Shown one piece after another: positions 43,509-52,405 of a DNA stretch of 64,000 nt (its first letter is position 1; every line of letters starts with the position of its first letter). This DNA is from Pseudomonas poae. Its GTDB lineage: Bacteria; Pseudomonadota; Gammaproteobacteria; Pseudomonadales; Pseudomonadaceae. The notes beneath the pieces are model-generated. The model searched no databases. It saw only the letters and a list, made by a program, of their open reading frames with translations, and was not told the origin of the DNA. Where the stretch lies: assembly GCF_001439785.1 (NCBI RefSeq), contig NZ_JYLI01000020.1:51075-115074 (forward strand). Reading direction: 5' to 3'. The position numbers were made by a program, and so were the translations under genes.

Positions 43509-46500
43509 ATGAATTTTTCCAAGTTCTTCATTTCGCGGCCGATCTTCGCAGCGGTACTTTCGCTGTTGATCCTGATCGCGGGTGCAATCTCGCTGTTTCA
43601 ATTGCCGATCAGCGAATACCCGGAAGTGGTGCCGCCCACCGTAGTGGTACGCGCCAACTTCCCCGGCGCCAACCCCAAGGTCATCGGTGAAACCGTGGCC
43701 GCGCCTTTGGAGCAGGCAATCACCGGCGTCGAGAACATGCTGTACATGTCCTCGCAATCCACCGCTGACGGCAAGCTGACCCTGACCATCACCTTCGCCC
43801 TGGGCACCGACCTGGACAACGCGCAGGTGCAAGTGCAGAACCGCGTGACGCGCACCCAGCCCAAGCTGCCCGAGGAAGTGACGCGCATTGGCATCACCGT
43901 GGACAAGGCCTCCCCGGACCTGACCATGGTGGTGCACGTCACCTCGCCCGATCAGCGCTACGACATGCTCTACCTGTCCAACTACGCGATCCTCAATATC
44001 AAGGACGAACTGGCCCGGCTGGGCGGCGTCGGCGATGTGCAGCTGTTCGGCATGGGCGACTACTCCCTGCGTGTCTGGCTGGACCCGAACAAGACCGCCT
44101 CGCGCAACCTGACGGCCACCGACGTGGTGACGGCGATTCGCGAGCAGAACCGCCAGGTCGCGGCCGGTGCTCTGGGTGCGCAGCCTGCGCCCACCGACAC
44201 CAGCTTCCAGCTGTCGGTGAATACTCAGGGGCGTTTGGTCACTGAAGAAGAGTTCGAGAACATCGTGATCCGCGCCGGTGACAACGGCGAGATCACCCGT
44301 CTCAAGGACGTCGCGCGGGTTGAACTGGGCTCCAGCCAATATGCCCTGCGCTCGCTGATCGACAACCAGCCGGCGGTGGCGATCCCGATCTTCCAGCGCC
44401 CTGGCTCCAACGCCATCGACATCTCCAATGAAGTACGCGCCAAGATGGCGGAGCTGAAAAAGAGCTTCCCCGAAGGCATGGATTACCGCATCGCCTACGA
44501 CCCGACGGTGTTCGTGCGCGGCTCCATCGAGGCGGTGGTGCACACCCTGTTCGAAGCGCTGATTCTGGTCGTGCTGGTGGTGATCCTGTTCCTGCAGACT
44601 TGGCGTGCGTCGATCATTCCGCTGGTGGCGGTGCCGGTGTCGTTGATCGGAACCTTTGCGGTGATGCACCTGTTCGGCTTTTCGCTCAATGCGCTGTCGC
44701 TGTTCGGCCTGGTATTGGCCATTGGTATCGTGGTGGACGACGCCATCGTGGTGGTGGAGAACGTCGAGCGCAATATCGAGCTGGGGCTGGACCCCTTCCC
44801 GGCCACTGAAAAGGCCATGAGCGAAGTGACCGGTCCGATCATCGCCACCGCGCTGGTGCTGTGTGCGGTGTTCATTCCGGCGGCGTTCATCAGCGGCTTG
44901 ACCGGGCAGTTCTACAAGCAGTTCGCCCTGACCATTGCGATTTCCACGGTGATCTCGGCGTTCAACTCGCTGACCCTGTCCCCAGCCCTGGCCGCCGTGT
45001 TGCTGCGCAGCCATGACGCGCCGAAGGACCGCTTCTCCAGGGTGCTCGACAAGCTGTTCGGCGGCTGGTTGTTCCGTCCGTTCAACCGCTTCTTCGAGAA
45101 AGCCAGCCATGGCTACGTCGGCACCGTACGCCGAGTGATTCGCGGCAGCGGTATCGCGCTGTTCCTGTATGCCGGGTTGATGGTGCTGACCTGGTTCGGC
45201 TTCGCCCACACCCCCACCGGTTTCGTGCCGGCCCAGGACAAGCAATACCTGGTGGCCTTCGCGCAACTGCCGGACGCCGCGAGCCTGGACCGCACTGAAG
45301 CGGTGATCAAGCGCATGTCCGACATCGCCTTGAAACAGCCGGGCGTGGAAAGCGCCATTGCCTTCCCGGGCCTGTCGATCAACGGTTTTACCAACAGCCC
45401 GAACAACGGCATCGTGTTCGTGACCTTGAAGCCGTTCGATGAGCGCAAAGACGCGAGCCTGTCCGCCGGTGCGATTGCCGGTGCCTTGAACGGCCAGTAC
45501 GCCGGCATCCAGGAAGCCTATATGGCGATCTTCCCGCCGCCGCCGGTGCAAGGCCTGGGCACCATCGGGGGCTTCCGCCTGCAGGTCGAAGACCGTGGCA
45601 ACCTGGGTTACGACGAGCTGTACAAGGAAGTGCAGAACATCATCACCAAGAGCCGTGGCGTGCCGGAGCTGTTTGGTCTGTTTACCAGCTACACGGTGAA
45701 CGTGCCCCAGGTCGATGCCGCCATCGACCGCGAAAAAGCCAAGACCCACGGCGTGGCGATCAGCGACATCTTCGACACCCTGCAGATCTACCTGGGCTCG
45801 TTGTACGCCAACGATTTCAACCGCTTTGGCCGCACCTATCAGGTCAACGTGCAGGCTGAACAACAGTTCCGCCAGGACGAAGACCAGATCGGCCAGCTGA
45901 AAGTGCGCAACAACAAGGGCGAGATGATCCCGCTGGCGACCTTCATCAAGGTCAGCGACACCTCGGGGCCCGACCGCGTGATGCACTACAACGGCTTTAT
46001 CACTGCGGAGATCAACGGCAACGCCGCACCGGGCTACAGCTCCGGCCAGGCCCAGGCGGCGATTGAAAAACTGCTGAAGGATGAGCTGCCCAACGGCATG
46101 ACCTACGAGTGGACCGACCTGACCTATCAGCAGATCCTTTCGGGCAACACTGCGTTGTTCGTGTTCCCGCTCTGCGTGCTGCTGGCGTTCCTGGTGCTGG
46201 CCGCCCAGTACGAAAGCTGGAGCCTGCCACTGGCGGTGATCCTGATCGTGCCGATGACCCTGCTGTCGGCGATCACCGGGGTGATCATCTCGGGCAGCGA
46301 CAACAACATCTTTACCCAGATCGGTTTGATCGTACTGGTGGGCCTGGCGTGCAAGAACGCGATTCTGATCGTCGAGTTCGCCAAGGACAAACAGGCGGAG
46401 GGGCTTGATCCGCTGGCTGCGGTACTCGAAGCCTGCCGCCTGCGTCTGCGGCCGATCCTGATGACCTCGTTCGCTTTCATCATGGGTGTGGTGCCTCTGG

Positions 46501-46688
46501 TGCTGTCCAGCGGTGCCGGTGCCGAGATGCGCCATGCCATGGGCGTGGCAGTGTTCTCCGGGATGATCGGGGTGACTTTCTTCGGCCTGTTGCTGACGCC
46601 GGTGTTCTACGTACTCATTCGTCGCTATGTGGAGCGCAGCCAGGCGCGCAAAGCGGCCAAGGCCTTGAAGCTGGAGACACAGCCATGA
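43509..46688 (+). CDS. mexF: RND efflux pump MexF
   Basis: A 1059-residue inner-membrane proton-driven exporter of the HAE1 RND family, nearly the length of P. aeruginosa MexF (1062). It starts MNFSKFFISRPIFA as usual; the proton-relay aspartates lie in GIVVDDAIVVVENVE (transmembrane helix 4), and 12 helices with two large periplasmic loops can be traced. It lies 15 bases after mexE and overlaps oprN by four bases. Confidence 0.95.
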   Translation: MNFSKFFISRPIFAAVLSLLILIAGAISLFQLPISEYPEVVPPTVVVRANFPGANPKVIGETVAAPLEQAITGVENMLYMSSQSTADGKLTLTITFALGTDLDNAQVQVQNRVTRTQPKLPEEVTRIGITVDKASPDLTMVVHVTSPDQRYDMLYLSNYAILNIKDELARLGGVGDVQLFGMGDYSLRVWLDPNKTASRNLTATDVVTAIREQNRQVAAGALGAQPAPTDTSFQLSVNTQGRLVTEEEFENIVIRAGDNGEITRLKDVARVELGSSQYALRSLIDNQPAVAIPIFQRPGSNAIDISNEVRAKMAELKKSFPEGMDYRIAYDPTVFVRGSIEAVVHTLFEALILVVLVVILFLQTWRASIIPLVAVPVSLIGTFAVMHLFGFSLNALSLFGLVLAIGIVVDDAIVVVENVERNIELGLDPFPATEKAMSEVTGPIIATALVLCAVFIPAAFISGLTGQFYKQFALTIAISTVISAFNSLTLSPALAAVLLRSHDAPKDRFSRVLDKLFGGWLFRPFNRFFEKASHGYVGTVRRVIRGSGIALFLYAGLMVLTWFGFAHTPTGFVPAQDKQYLVAFAQLPDAASLDRTEAVIKRMSDIALKQPGVESAIAFPGLSINGFTNSPNNGIVFVTLKPFDERKDASLSAGAIAGALNGQYAGIQEAYMAIFPPPPVQGLGTIGGFRLQVEDRGNLGYDELYKEVQNIITKSRGVPELFGLFTSYTVNVPQVDAAIDREKAKTHGVAISDIFDTLQIYLGSLYANDFNRFGRTYQVNVQAEQQFRQDEDQIGQLKVRNNKGEMIPLATFIKVSDTSGPDRVMHYNGFITAEINGNAAPGYSSGQAQAAIEKLLKDELPNGMTYEWTDLTYQQILSGNTALFVFPLCVLLAFLVLAAQYESWSLPLAVILIVPMTLLSAITGVIISGSDNNIFTQIGLIVLVGLACKNAILIVEFAKDKQAEGLDPLAAVLEACRLRLRPILMTSFAFIMGVVPLVLSSGAGAEMRHAMGVAVFSGMIGVTFFGLLLTPVFYVLIRRYVERSQARKAAKALKLETQP

Positions 46689-48100
46689 GCGTGAAAATCT
46701 TCCTGCCGAGCCTGCTGGTATTGGCGCTCGCCGCGTGTGCCGTCGGCCCGGACTACAAAACCCAGACCCCGGAGGCGGCGAACATCACCGCTGCCGCGGA
46801 TGCAAAACAATACGATCACGCCAAATTTGAAGGCATCTGGTGGCAGCAGTTCGAGGACCCAACGCTCAATCAGTTGGTCACTCAATCGCTGCAAGGCAAC
46901 CGTGACCTGCGCGTGGCGTTTGCCCGTCTGCGGGCGGCCCGGGCGATTCGTGATGACGCCAGCAATGACGCCATGCCAACTATCACCAGTCGCGCCAGCA
47001 GTGATTTGGCCAAAGGGCAGATCCCTGGCCAGACCACCCGGCGGGTCAACAGCGAGCGCTATGACCTGGGCCTGGACATGGCCTGGGAGCTGGACCTGTT
47101 CGGCCGCATCCAGCGCAACCTGGAGGCCAGCGACGCCGACCAGCAAGCGGCCGAGGCCGACCTTTACCAGCTGCAAGTGAGCATGATTGCCGAACTGGTG
47201 GATGCCTACGGCCAGCTGCGCGGTGCGCAACTGCGCGAGCGCATTGCCCTGGACAACCTGAAGAACCAGCAGGATTCACGCAGCATCACCGTAAGCCTGC
47301 GCGATGCCGGCGTGGGCGACCAGCTCGATGTGGAGCGCGCCGACGCACGCCTGGCCTCGGTGGAAGCCAGCGTGCCGCAGCTGCAGGCCGAACAGGTGCG
47401 CGAGCGCAACCGCATCGCCACCCTGCTCGGCCAGCGCCCGGACAAGCTCAGCGTCGACCTGAGCCCCAAAGACCTGCCCGCGATTGCCAAAGCGCTGCCG
47501 ATTGGCGACCCGGGGCAACTGCTGCAACGGCGTCCGGACATCCTCAGCGCCGAGCGCAAGCTGGTCGCCGCCACCGCCCGCATCGGCGTGGCCAAGGCCG
47601 ACCTGTTCCCAAGGGTGAGCCTCAGCGGCTTCCTCGGCTTTACCGCCGGGCGCGGTTCGCAGATCGGCTCGTCGGCAGCCAATGCCTGGGCGCTCGGCCC
47701 AAGCATTACCTGGGCTGCGTTCGACCTGGGCAGCGTGCGTGCGCGCTTGCGCGGCGCGGACGCCGAGGCCGATGGCGCGCTGGCGACCTATGAGCAACAG
47801 GTGCTGCTGGCGTTGGAAGAATCGGAAAATGCGTTCAGTGATTACGGCAAACGCCAACAGCGCCTGCTGTCGTTGATCCGTCAGAGTGAGTCCAGCCGCG
47901 CCGCCGCCGACCTCGCGGCGATTCGTTATCGCGAAGGCACCGTGGACTTTTTGGTATTGCTTGATGCCCAACGCGAACGCCTGGCCGCCGAAGATGCCCA
48001 GGCTCAGGCCGAAGTGGACCTGTATCGCGGCATCGTGGCGATCTACAAGGCGTTGGGCGGTGGCTGGCAGCCGAATACGGTCATCGCGACCGCGAAGTAA
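46685..48100 (+). CDS. oprN: Outer-membrane efflux channel OprN
   Basis: A 471-residue TolC-family outer-membrane lipoprotein (lipobox LAAC, Cys18) of the NodT type, with CAVGPDYKTQ at the mature start, typical for OprM/OprN. Two repeats of the outer-membrane efflux domain follow (LLQRRPDILSAERKLVAATARIGVAKADLFP is split here by position, residues near 280-310). It completes the MexEF-OprN tripartite pump and is followed by a strong terminator. Confidence 0.92.
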   Translation: MSVKIFLPSLLVLALAACAVGPDYKTQTPEAANITAAADAKQYDHAKFEGIWWQQFEDPTLNQLVTQSLQGNRDLRVAFARLRAARAIRDDASNDAMPTITSRASSDLAKGQIPGQTTRRVNSERYDLGLDMAWELDLFGRIQRNLEASDADQQAAEADLYQLQVSMIAELVDAYGQLRGAQLRERIALDNLKNQQDSRSITVSLRDAGVGDQLDVERADARLASVEASVPQLQAEQVRERNRIATLLGQRPDKLSVDLSPKDLPAIAKALPIGDPGQLLQRRPDILSAERKLVAATARIGVAKADLFPRVSLSGFLGFTAGRGSQIGSSAANAWALGPSITWAAFDLGSVRARLRGADAEADGALATYEQQVLLALEESENAFSDYGKRQQRLLSLIRQSESSRAAADLAAIRYREGTVDFLVLLDAQRERLAAEDAQAQAEVDLYRGIVAIYKALGGGWQPNTVIATAK

Positions 48101-48140
48101 TGTAAAGAGCTCCTTTGGTTGGTCGCATCCAGCCAATTTT

Positions 48141-48176
48141 GGCCCCGTGGTCCATTCGGTCACGGGGCCTTTTTTT
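48141..48176 (+). terminator. Rho-independent terminator of mexEF-oprN
   Basis: GGCCCCGTG (48141-48149) pairs perfectly with CACGGGGCC (48161-48169), followed by seven T. It starts 40 bases after the oprN stop. Confidence 0.95.
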
Positions 48177-48308
48177 GGGTTTGAGAAAGAAGCTACGTGG
48201 CAAGTTATAACTTCTGTCAGACACTTCTCAAATTAAACAATCAACTTAATGTGGGTCACAGGAGTGTCGATAACGGTATGTACAGTCAATTCCCGCGAGG
48301 CGACGCAG

Positions 48309-48833
48309 ATGGACATGATGCTGCCAATACCCAATACACTGTCAAAGCAATCAGACGGTTTTTTGATCAAGAACCCAACCAAGACCACGAATGTGTACAC
48401 CTTTACTGAGGAAGCCAAAGCCGCTGACGAACTGAAGCTGTGGCAACAGGATCAGATTGCGGAGCTGAAGGCGTTTCTGAAGGATTACGACATGACGTCG
48501 ATCAGTACCGATGAGCTTAAAGTGGTGGGGAGACGGTTATATGAGAGCGGCATTATTGATGTAAGTGCCTTCGGTGTTTTCACCTATGGCAATGGCGAAT
48601 TTGGTGCTGACGGGCATCAGGCGAACACCGATGTAAAATTTAACGCACTTGCACTGTTCGATGAACAGTTGGAAGACTATCTCGGGTTCGTCAAGAGCAA
48701 TCCAAGTGTTGGACGCTCACCGGGAATTCCTGAATATATACAGGGCCTGTTTGATGCCAATAGAGCCATTAACGCGCTGGCCTATTTTGTTAACTCTTCC
48801 AGAGATGATCTGTCCGTGGATGAATATGCCTGA
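48309..48833 (+). CDS. Unknown 174-residue protein, tandem paralogue 1
   Basis: I do not recognise this protein. It has 174 residues, no signal peptide or membrane segment, is acidic, and looks alpha-helical (EEAKAADELKLWQQDQIAEL; ELKAFLKDYD; DDLSVDEYA at the end). It is a paralogue of 49183-49707 with the same length. The start at 48309 is set by alignment with that paralogue and by GAGG nine bases upstream. Base composition is clearly more A/T-rich than the neighbouring efflux genes, a sign of transfer or of weak codon selection. Confidence 0.75.
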   Translation: MDMMLPIPNTLSKQSDGFLIKNPTKTTNVYTFTEEAKAADELKLWQQDQIAELKAFLKDYDMTSISTDELKVVGRRLYESGIIDVSAFGVFTYGNGEFGADGHQANTDVKFNALALFDEQLEDYLGFVKSNPSVGRSPGIPEYIQGLFDANRAINALAYFVNSSRDDLSVDEYA

Positions 48834-48854
48834 GCGCGGTGATGCGACGTGCCA

Positions 48855-48943
48855 GAAATCTCTGAAATATTCAAATACAGCGCTGATATCTGAACAAAAA
48901 CCAGTCTCAATGCGGCAACAGGCAACACAATAAAATTTTTCAT
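48855..48943 (-). pseudogene. Broken copy of the small secreted protein gene (5' part only)
   Basis: On the minus strand from the ATG ending at 48943 the DNA encodes MKNFIVLPVAAL..VFVQ.SALYLNISE, about 30 residues that match the signal peptide and mature start of the intact gene at 49761-50144. Similarity stops just before the end of paralogue 1, so the rest of the gene is missing. The 100 bases upstream (48944-49045) also match those upstream of the intact gene (50145-50253). The 349-base gap between the two paralogues holds nothing else. Confidence 0.75.
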
Positions 48944-49182
48944 AATTTTACCCCTGGCAAATTTAATCTACTTTATGTTTACGGGGTATCACTCATGATT
49001 GAGCTTTACGTCTGAGCCACCGGATAGGACCGTGACAAAGCTGTGCACGAAGCATTGCGAAGTCTCCTACAGAGCAAGTTAAAAGCTCTGTCAGAGTCCT
49101 CCTAAATTGAAAACCCGACTTAATATCAACCGACAAACGCCGATAAAAATCAAGTACCACCGTTTTTTATGAGGAGACACAA

Positions 49183-49707
49183 ATGAACGTCACGTCGACA
49201 ACGGTCAATATACTATCGAAGCAATCGGATGGCTTTTTAATCAAGAACCCGACCAAGACCACGAATGTGTACACCTTTACTGAGGAAGCCAAAGCCGCTG
49301 ACGAACTGAAGTTGTCGCAACAGGATCAGGTTGCGGAGCTGAAGGCGTTTTTGAAGGATTATGACATGACGTCGATCAGTACCGATGAGCTTAAAGTGGT
49401 GGGGAGACGGTTATATGAAAGTGGCGTAATCGACACAAATGCTTTCGGTATTTTCATATCCGGGGACGGCGGTTTTGATGCGCAAGGTCGCCAAGCGAAT
49501 ACGCACGTTAAATATAATGCACTGGCATTATTCGATGAGCAGCTGGAGGATTATCTCTCGTTTGTTAAAAGCAACCCAAATGTCGGGAGATCACAGGGAG
49601 TTCCTGAATACATACAAGGCATGCTCGACGCTAATCGCGCCATTAATGCATTGGCGTATTTTGTGAATTCTTCGAGAGATGACCTATCGGTTGATGAATA
49701 TGTATAA
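49183..49707 (+). CDS. Unknown 174-residue protein, tandem paralogue 2
   Basis: Same length as paralogue 1 and about 80 percent identical by eye, with a clear GAGGAG before the ATG. The first 90 codons are almost identical in DNA between the two genes, including runs of more than 50 identical bases (for example around 49256-49310), while the last 80 codons differ at many silent sites. No family is recognised. It is convergent with the small secreted protein gene. Confidence 0.78.
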   Translation: MNVTSTTVNILSKQSDGFLIKNPTKTTNVYTFTEEAKAADELKLSQQDQVAELKAFLKDYDMTSISTDELKVVGRRLYESGVIDTNAFGIFISGDGGFDAQGRQANTHVKYNALALFDEQLEDYLSFVKSNPNVGRSQGVPEYIQGMLDANRAINALAYFVNSSRDDLSVDEYV

Positions 49708-49717
49708 CGGCCGCCTG

Positions 49718-49749
49718 CCACAGTGTACCGACGCTACGGTACGCTGTGG
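49718..49749. terminator. Bidirectional hairpin between convergent genes
   Basis: CCACAGTGTACCG (49718-49730) pairs with 49737-49749 with a single G-T type wobble. It lies 10-12 bases from both stop codons; T-runs are weak, so termination strength is uncertain. Confidence 0.6.
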
Positions 49750-49760
49750 CCCGCAGACGC

Positions 49761-50144
49761 TCAGCGACCGTACCTGACTGTACCTGAATAGGACTTGGGC
49801 GCAGCGTCGGGATTTCTCAATACCACGCGATAAGTGCCAAAGGGGCCTACCCACGACGCATTCGCCGACAATGGATTGCCCGCTACTATCTTCCAGGTGG
49901 CCCCCACGGCTTGCTGAATATAAATTTCCGGCGCTCTACCGGCACCACCCGCAGAAACCATTGCCGATATATTTGCATTTAGGCAGCCATTATCCCCCGC
50001 TATTGTGAAAGGCCCGAAAGCAGTGCCCTCGGTATCAGATGGTACAACCCCGATATAACTCTCCGAAATATTCAAACACAGCGCCGACACCTGAACAGAA
50101 ACGAACATCAACGCCGCAACAGGCCACGCAATAAAACCTTTCAT
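49761..50144 (-). CDS. Small secreted protein of unknown function
   Basis: A 127-residue protein with a signal peptide (MKGFIAWPVAALMFVSVQVSA, cleavage near residue 21) and two cysteines in the mature part (CLNISES and GDNGCLNANIS), which could form a disulfide. The mature domain is rich in Gly, Ala and beta-prone residues, like a small beta-sandwich. No family is recognised. It is convergent with paralogue 2, and a truncated copy lies after paralogue 1, so the two genes seem to have been duplicated as a unit. Confidence 0.7.
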   Translation of the reverse strand: MKGFIAWPVAALMFVSVQVSALCLNISESYIGVVPSDTEGTAFGPFTIAGDNGCLNANISAMVSAGGAGRAPEIYIQQAVGATWKIVAGNPLSANASWVGPFGTYRVVLRNPDAAPKSYSGTVRYGR

Positions 50145-50355
50145 AAGTTCACCCTGGCAAGTTTAATGTGCTTTATGTTTACGGCGCATTACTCAGGGTT
50201 GAACTGCACGTCTCAGCCACTGGGTAGGACCGTGACGAAAACTGTGCACGACTTTTTATGCGACGTAAGCCAGCCGCTTCCTAAAAACACTAAGGAACGC
50301 TCTGTCATACCTAAAAGAAGGACGCTGTCAGCGACGTCCTAGTCCCGCACGGGCA

Positions 50356-51381
50356 CTACTTGTCAGGCATTATTTCATTCAGGATCAAACTTCGATAATG
50401 GCCAGGATTTGATCCTGACCATTTACGAAAGGCTTTATAAAAGGAACTGGTGTCTGCAAATCCCAACCGCGCGGCAATCTCGGCAAAGCTGATCTGCGGT
50501 TCGGCCAGCCATACGATGGCCAATTCTTTACGCACGTTGTCCTTGAGGCCCTGGTAGGTCTGCCCTTCTTCAGCCAGGCGGCGTCGCAGGGTCGACGCAG
50601 AGACGCACAGCGAGGCTGCAAGGCCGTCGGTTTCCGGCCAGGTGTCGGGGGGCAGCTGGCGCAGGTCGTGCTTGATGCGGGTGGCCAGGCTTTGCGGGTC
50701 GCGGTATTTGACCAGGATATTGGCCGGCGCATGCGCCAGAAAACGCTGCAGTTCCTGCGGGCTGCGCTTGATCGGCAGATCGAGACAGTCGGCTGCGAAA
50801 ATCATGCGCGTTCGCGGACGGTCAAAGCGCAGGTTGTCGGAAAACATCACCCGGTAGTCATCGCAAAAATCTGGCTGCGGGCAGCGCAGTTCGATGGCCA
50901 GAATCGGGATACGCCGCCCGGCCAGCCAGCAGGCCACGCCGTGCACGATCATCCAGTAGGTGAAATAGGTAAACGCTCGCCTGGGCGAGGACTCGGGTTC
51001 GAGCAGGACGATTTCCGCCAGGCTCTGCTGGCGCACCAATTGCGCCGGCAGGCATTCCAGCATCAACGACAGAAACCCGAGGCCCGTCTCCAACCCGGCG
51101 GCGAGGCTGGGCTGTGCCATGCACGCGCGACACAGAAACGCCAGGCTACCGGATTTGAGCGTGCGCGGGTCCATGCCGAAGAACTCATCGTCGCTGCGCC
51201 GCGCGAGCAGACGCCACAGGCGCGCATACGCCGTGGCGGGAACGCGGGCAAGTGGCTGCTCCAGCAACGCCGGGTCGATGCCGACCTTGCTCAGGGCCTC
51301 AAGCGTGGCCACGCCCGGCGCGCAGCTCTGCAGCAGAGCCTCGCGCACGAGGTGGACGGAGATGGTGTCTTTTTCCGACAT
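50356..51381 (-). CDS. AraC-family regulator (OruR/ArgR-type N-terminal domain)
   Basis: A 341-residue regulator with an arabinose_bd/QhpR-like N-terminal domain (residues 20-200) and a C-terminal helix-turn-helix (LAASLCVSASTLRRRLAEEG; ISFAEIAARLGFADTSSFYKAFRKWSG is the second half, by position 290-316). It is divergent from the efeU iron-uptake genes with a Fur box between, but may regulate something else. The ATG ending at 51381 is preferred to a longer frame with a basic N-terminus. Confidence 0.85.
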   Translation of the reverse strand: MSEKDTISVHLVREALLQSCAPGVATLEALSKVGIDPALLEQPLARVPATAYARLWRLLARRSDDEFFGMDPRTLKSGSLAFLCRACMAQPSLAAGLETGLGFLSLMLECLPAQLVRQQSLAEIVLLEPESSPRRAFTYFTYWMIVHGVACWLAGRRIPILAIELRCPQPDFCDDYRVMFSDNLRFDRPRTRMIFAADCLDLPIKRSPQELQRFLAHAPANILVKYRDPQSLATRIKHDLRQLPPDTWPETDGLAASLCVSASTLRRRLAEEGQTYQGLKDNVRKELAIVWLAEPQISFAEIAARLGFADTSSFYKAFRKWSGSNPGHYRSLILNEIMPDK

Positions 51382-51490
51382 GGGCTGCGGGGCAATCCGA
51401 TCAAGCTGAAGATGGCGAGCATCATAAGGGCGCTTGCGCTTTGCCACCACCGTTCAGCCGGGGTTCAGCAAACGTCAAAATTTCCTGTTT

Positions 51491-51509
51491 AGCAATGAGT
51501 ATCATTATG
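51491..51509. promoter_or_regulatory. Fur box before efeU
   Basis: AGCAATGAGTATCATTATG matches the Fur consensus GATAATGATAATCATTATC at 13 of 19 positions with a good central core. It is 41 bases before the efeU ATG, so iron-repressed expression of the efe locus is expected. Confidence 0.75.
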
Positions 51510-51549
51510 TTACAACTTAGCACCCTATCTAATTACCCTGTGGTGCCGA

Positions 51550-52395
51550 ATGCTTGTCCCCTTTCTCATCATGCTGCGCGAAGGCATTGAGGCCGCGTTG
51601 ATCGTTGGCATTATCGCCAGTTACCTGCAGCAGACCGGCCGCGGCCAGTGGATGCCGGCGGTGTGGATCGGGGTGTTCCTCGCCGCTGCGCTGGCCTTGC
51701 TGGTGGGCGGTGGACTGGAATTGGTCAGCGCGGAATTTCCGCAAAAGCAGCAGGAATTGTTCGAAGGCATCGTCGGACTGGTCGCCGTGGGTATCCTCAG
51801 CTCGATGGTGTTCTGGATGCGCAAGGTGGCGCGTTCGATCAAGCACTCGCTGCACGCCTCCCTCGATCACGCCCTGGCAGGTTCGCGGCACCAGGTCACG
51901 GCCTTGATCCTGATGGTGTTTTTCGCCGTGGCCCGCGAAGGCCTGGAAACCGTGTTTTTCCTGCTGGCAGTGTTCCAGCAGAGCGAAGGCCCCGGCGCGC
52001 CGATCGGTGCGCTGCTCGGCCTGATCCTGGCGATCATCGTCGGTTTCCTGATTTACAGTGGCAGCATGCGCTTGAACCTCGGCGCGTTCTTCCGCTGGAC
52101 CGGCCTGTTCATCCTGGTGGTGGCCGCCGGCATTCTCGCCAACTCGGTGCAGGCCCTGCATGAAGCCGGTGTGTGGAACCACCTGCAAACCGTGCTGTTC
52201 GATTTCAGCAGCGCGCTGCCGATGGACAGCCCGCTGGGCTCGGTGCTGGCCGGGATGTTCGGCTATCAGGAAGCGCCGACCGTGAGCACCCTCGGCGCCT
52301 ACCTGATTTACCTGGTGGTGGCGCTGGTGATGTTTTTCCTGCCCGCATCACCCGCTGCGCCTGTCGCTCAACCTTCTTCCGCTTCCAGCCAGTAA
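51550..52395 (+). CDS. efeU: Ferrous iron permease EfeU (FTR1 family)
   Basis: A 281-residue inner-membrane protein with seven predicted helices and the two FTR1 iron motifs: REGIE (Arg10-Glu14) and REGLE (Arg129-Glu133). The N-terminus matches E. coli EfeU (VPFLIMLREG). It brings iron across the inner membrane with EfeO and EfeB. It heads a four-gene run after a Fur box. Confidence 0.93.
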   Translation: MLVPFLIMLREGIEAALIVGIIASYLQQTGRGQWMPAVWIGVFLAAALALLVGGGLELVSAEFPQKQQELFEGIVGLVAVGILSSMVFWMRKVARSIKHSLHASLDHALAGSRHQVTALILMVFFAVAREGLETVFFLLAVFQQSEGPGAPIGALLGLILAIIVGFLIYSGSMRLNLGAFFRWTGLFILVVAAGILANSVQALHEAGVWNHLQTVLFDFSSALPMDSPLGSVLAGMFGYQEAPTVSTLGAYLIYLVVALVMFFLPASPAAPVAQPSSASSQ

Positions 52396-52405
52396 GGACC
52401 GTCTC

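Noticed and set aside
42261..46535. A 1424-codon open frame on the minus strand opposite mexE and mexF
   Set aside because: It is a high-GC antisense shadow: the plus strand encodes well-known MexE and MexF, and the antisense product is low-complexity, rich in Gln, His, Arg and Gly.
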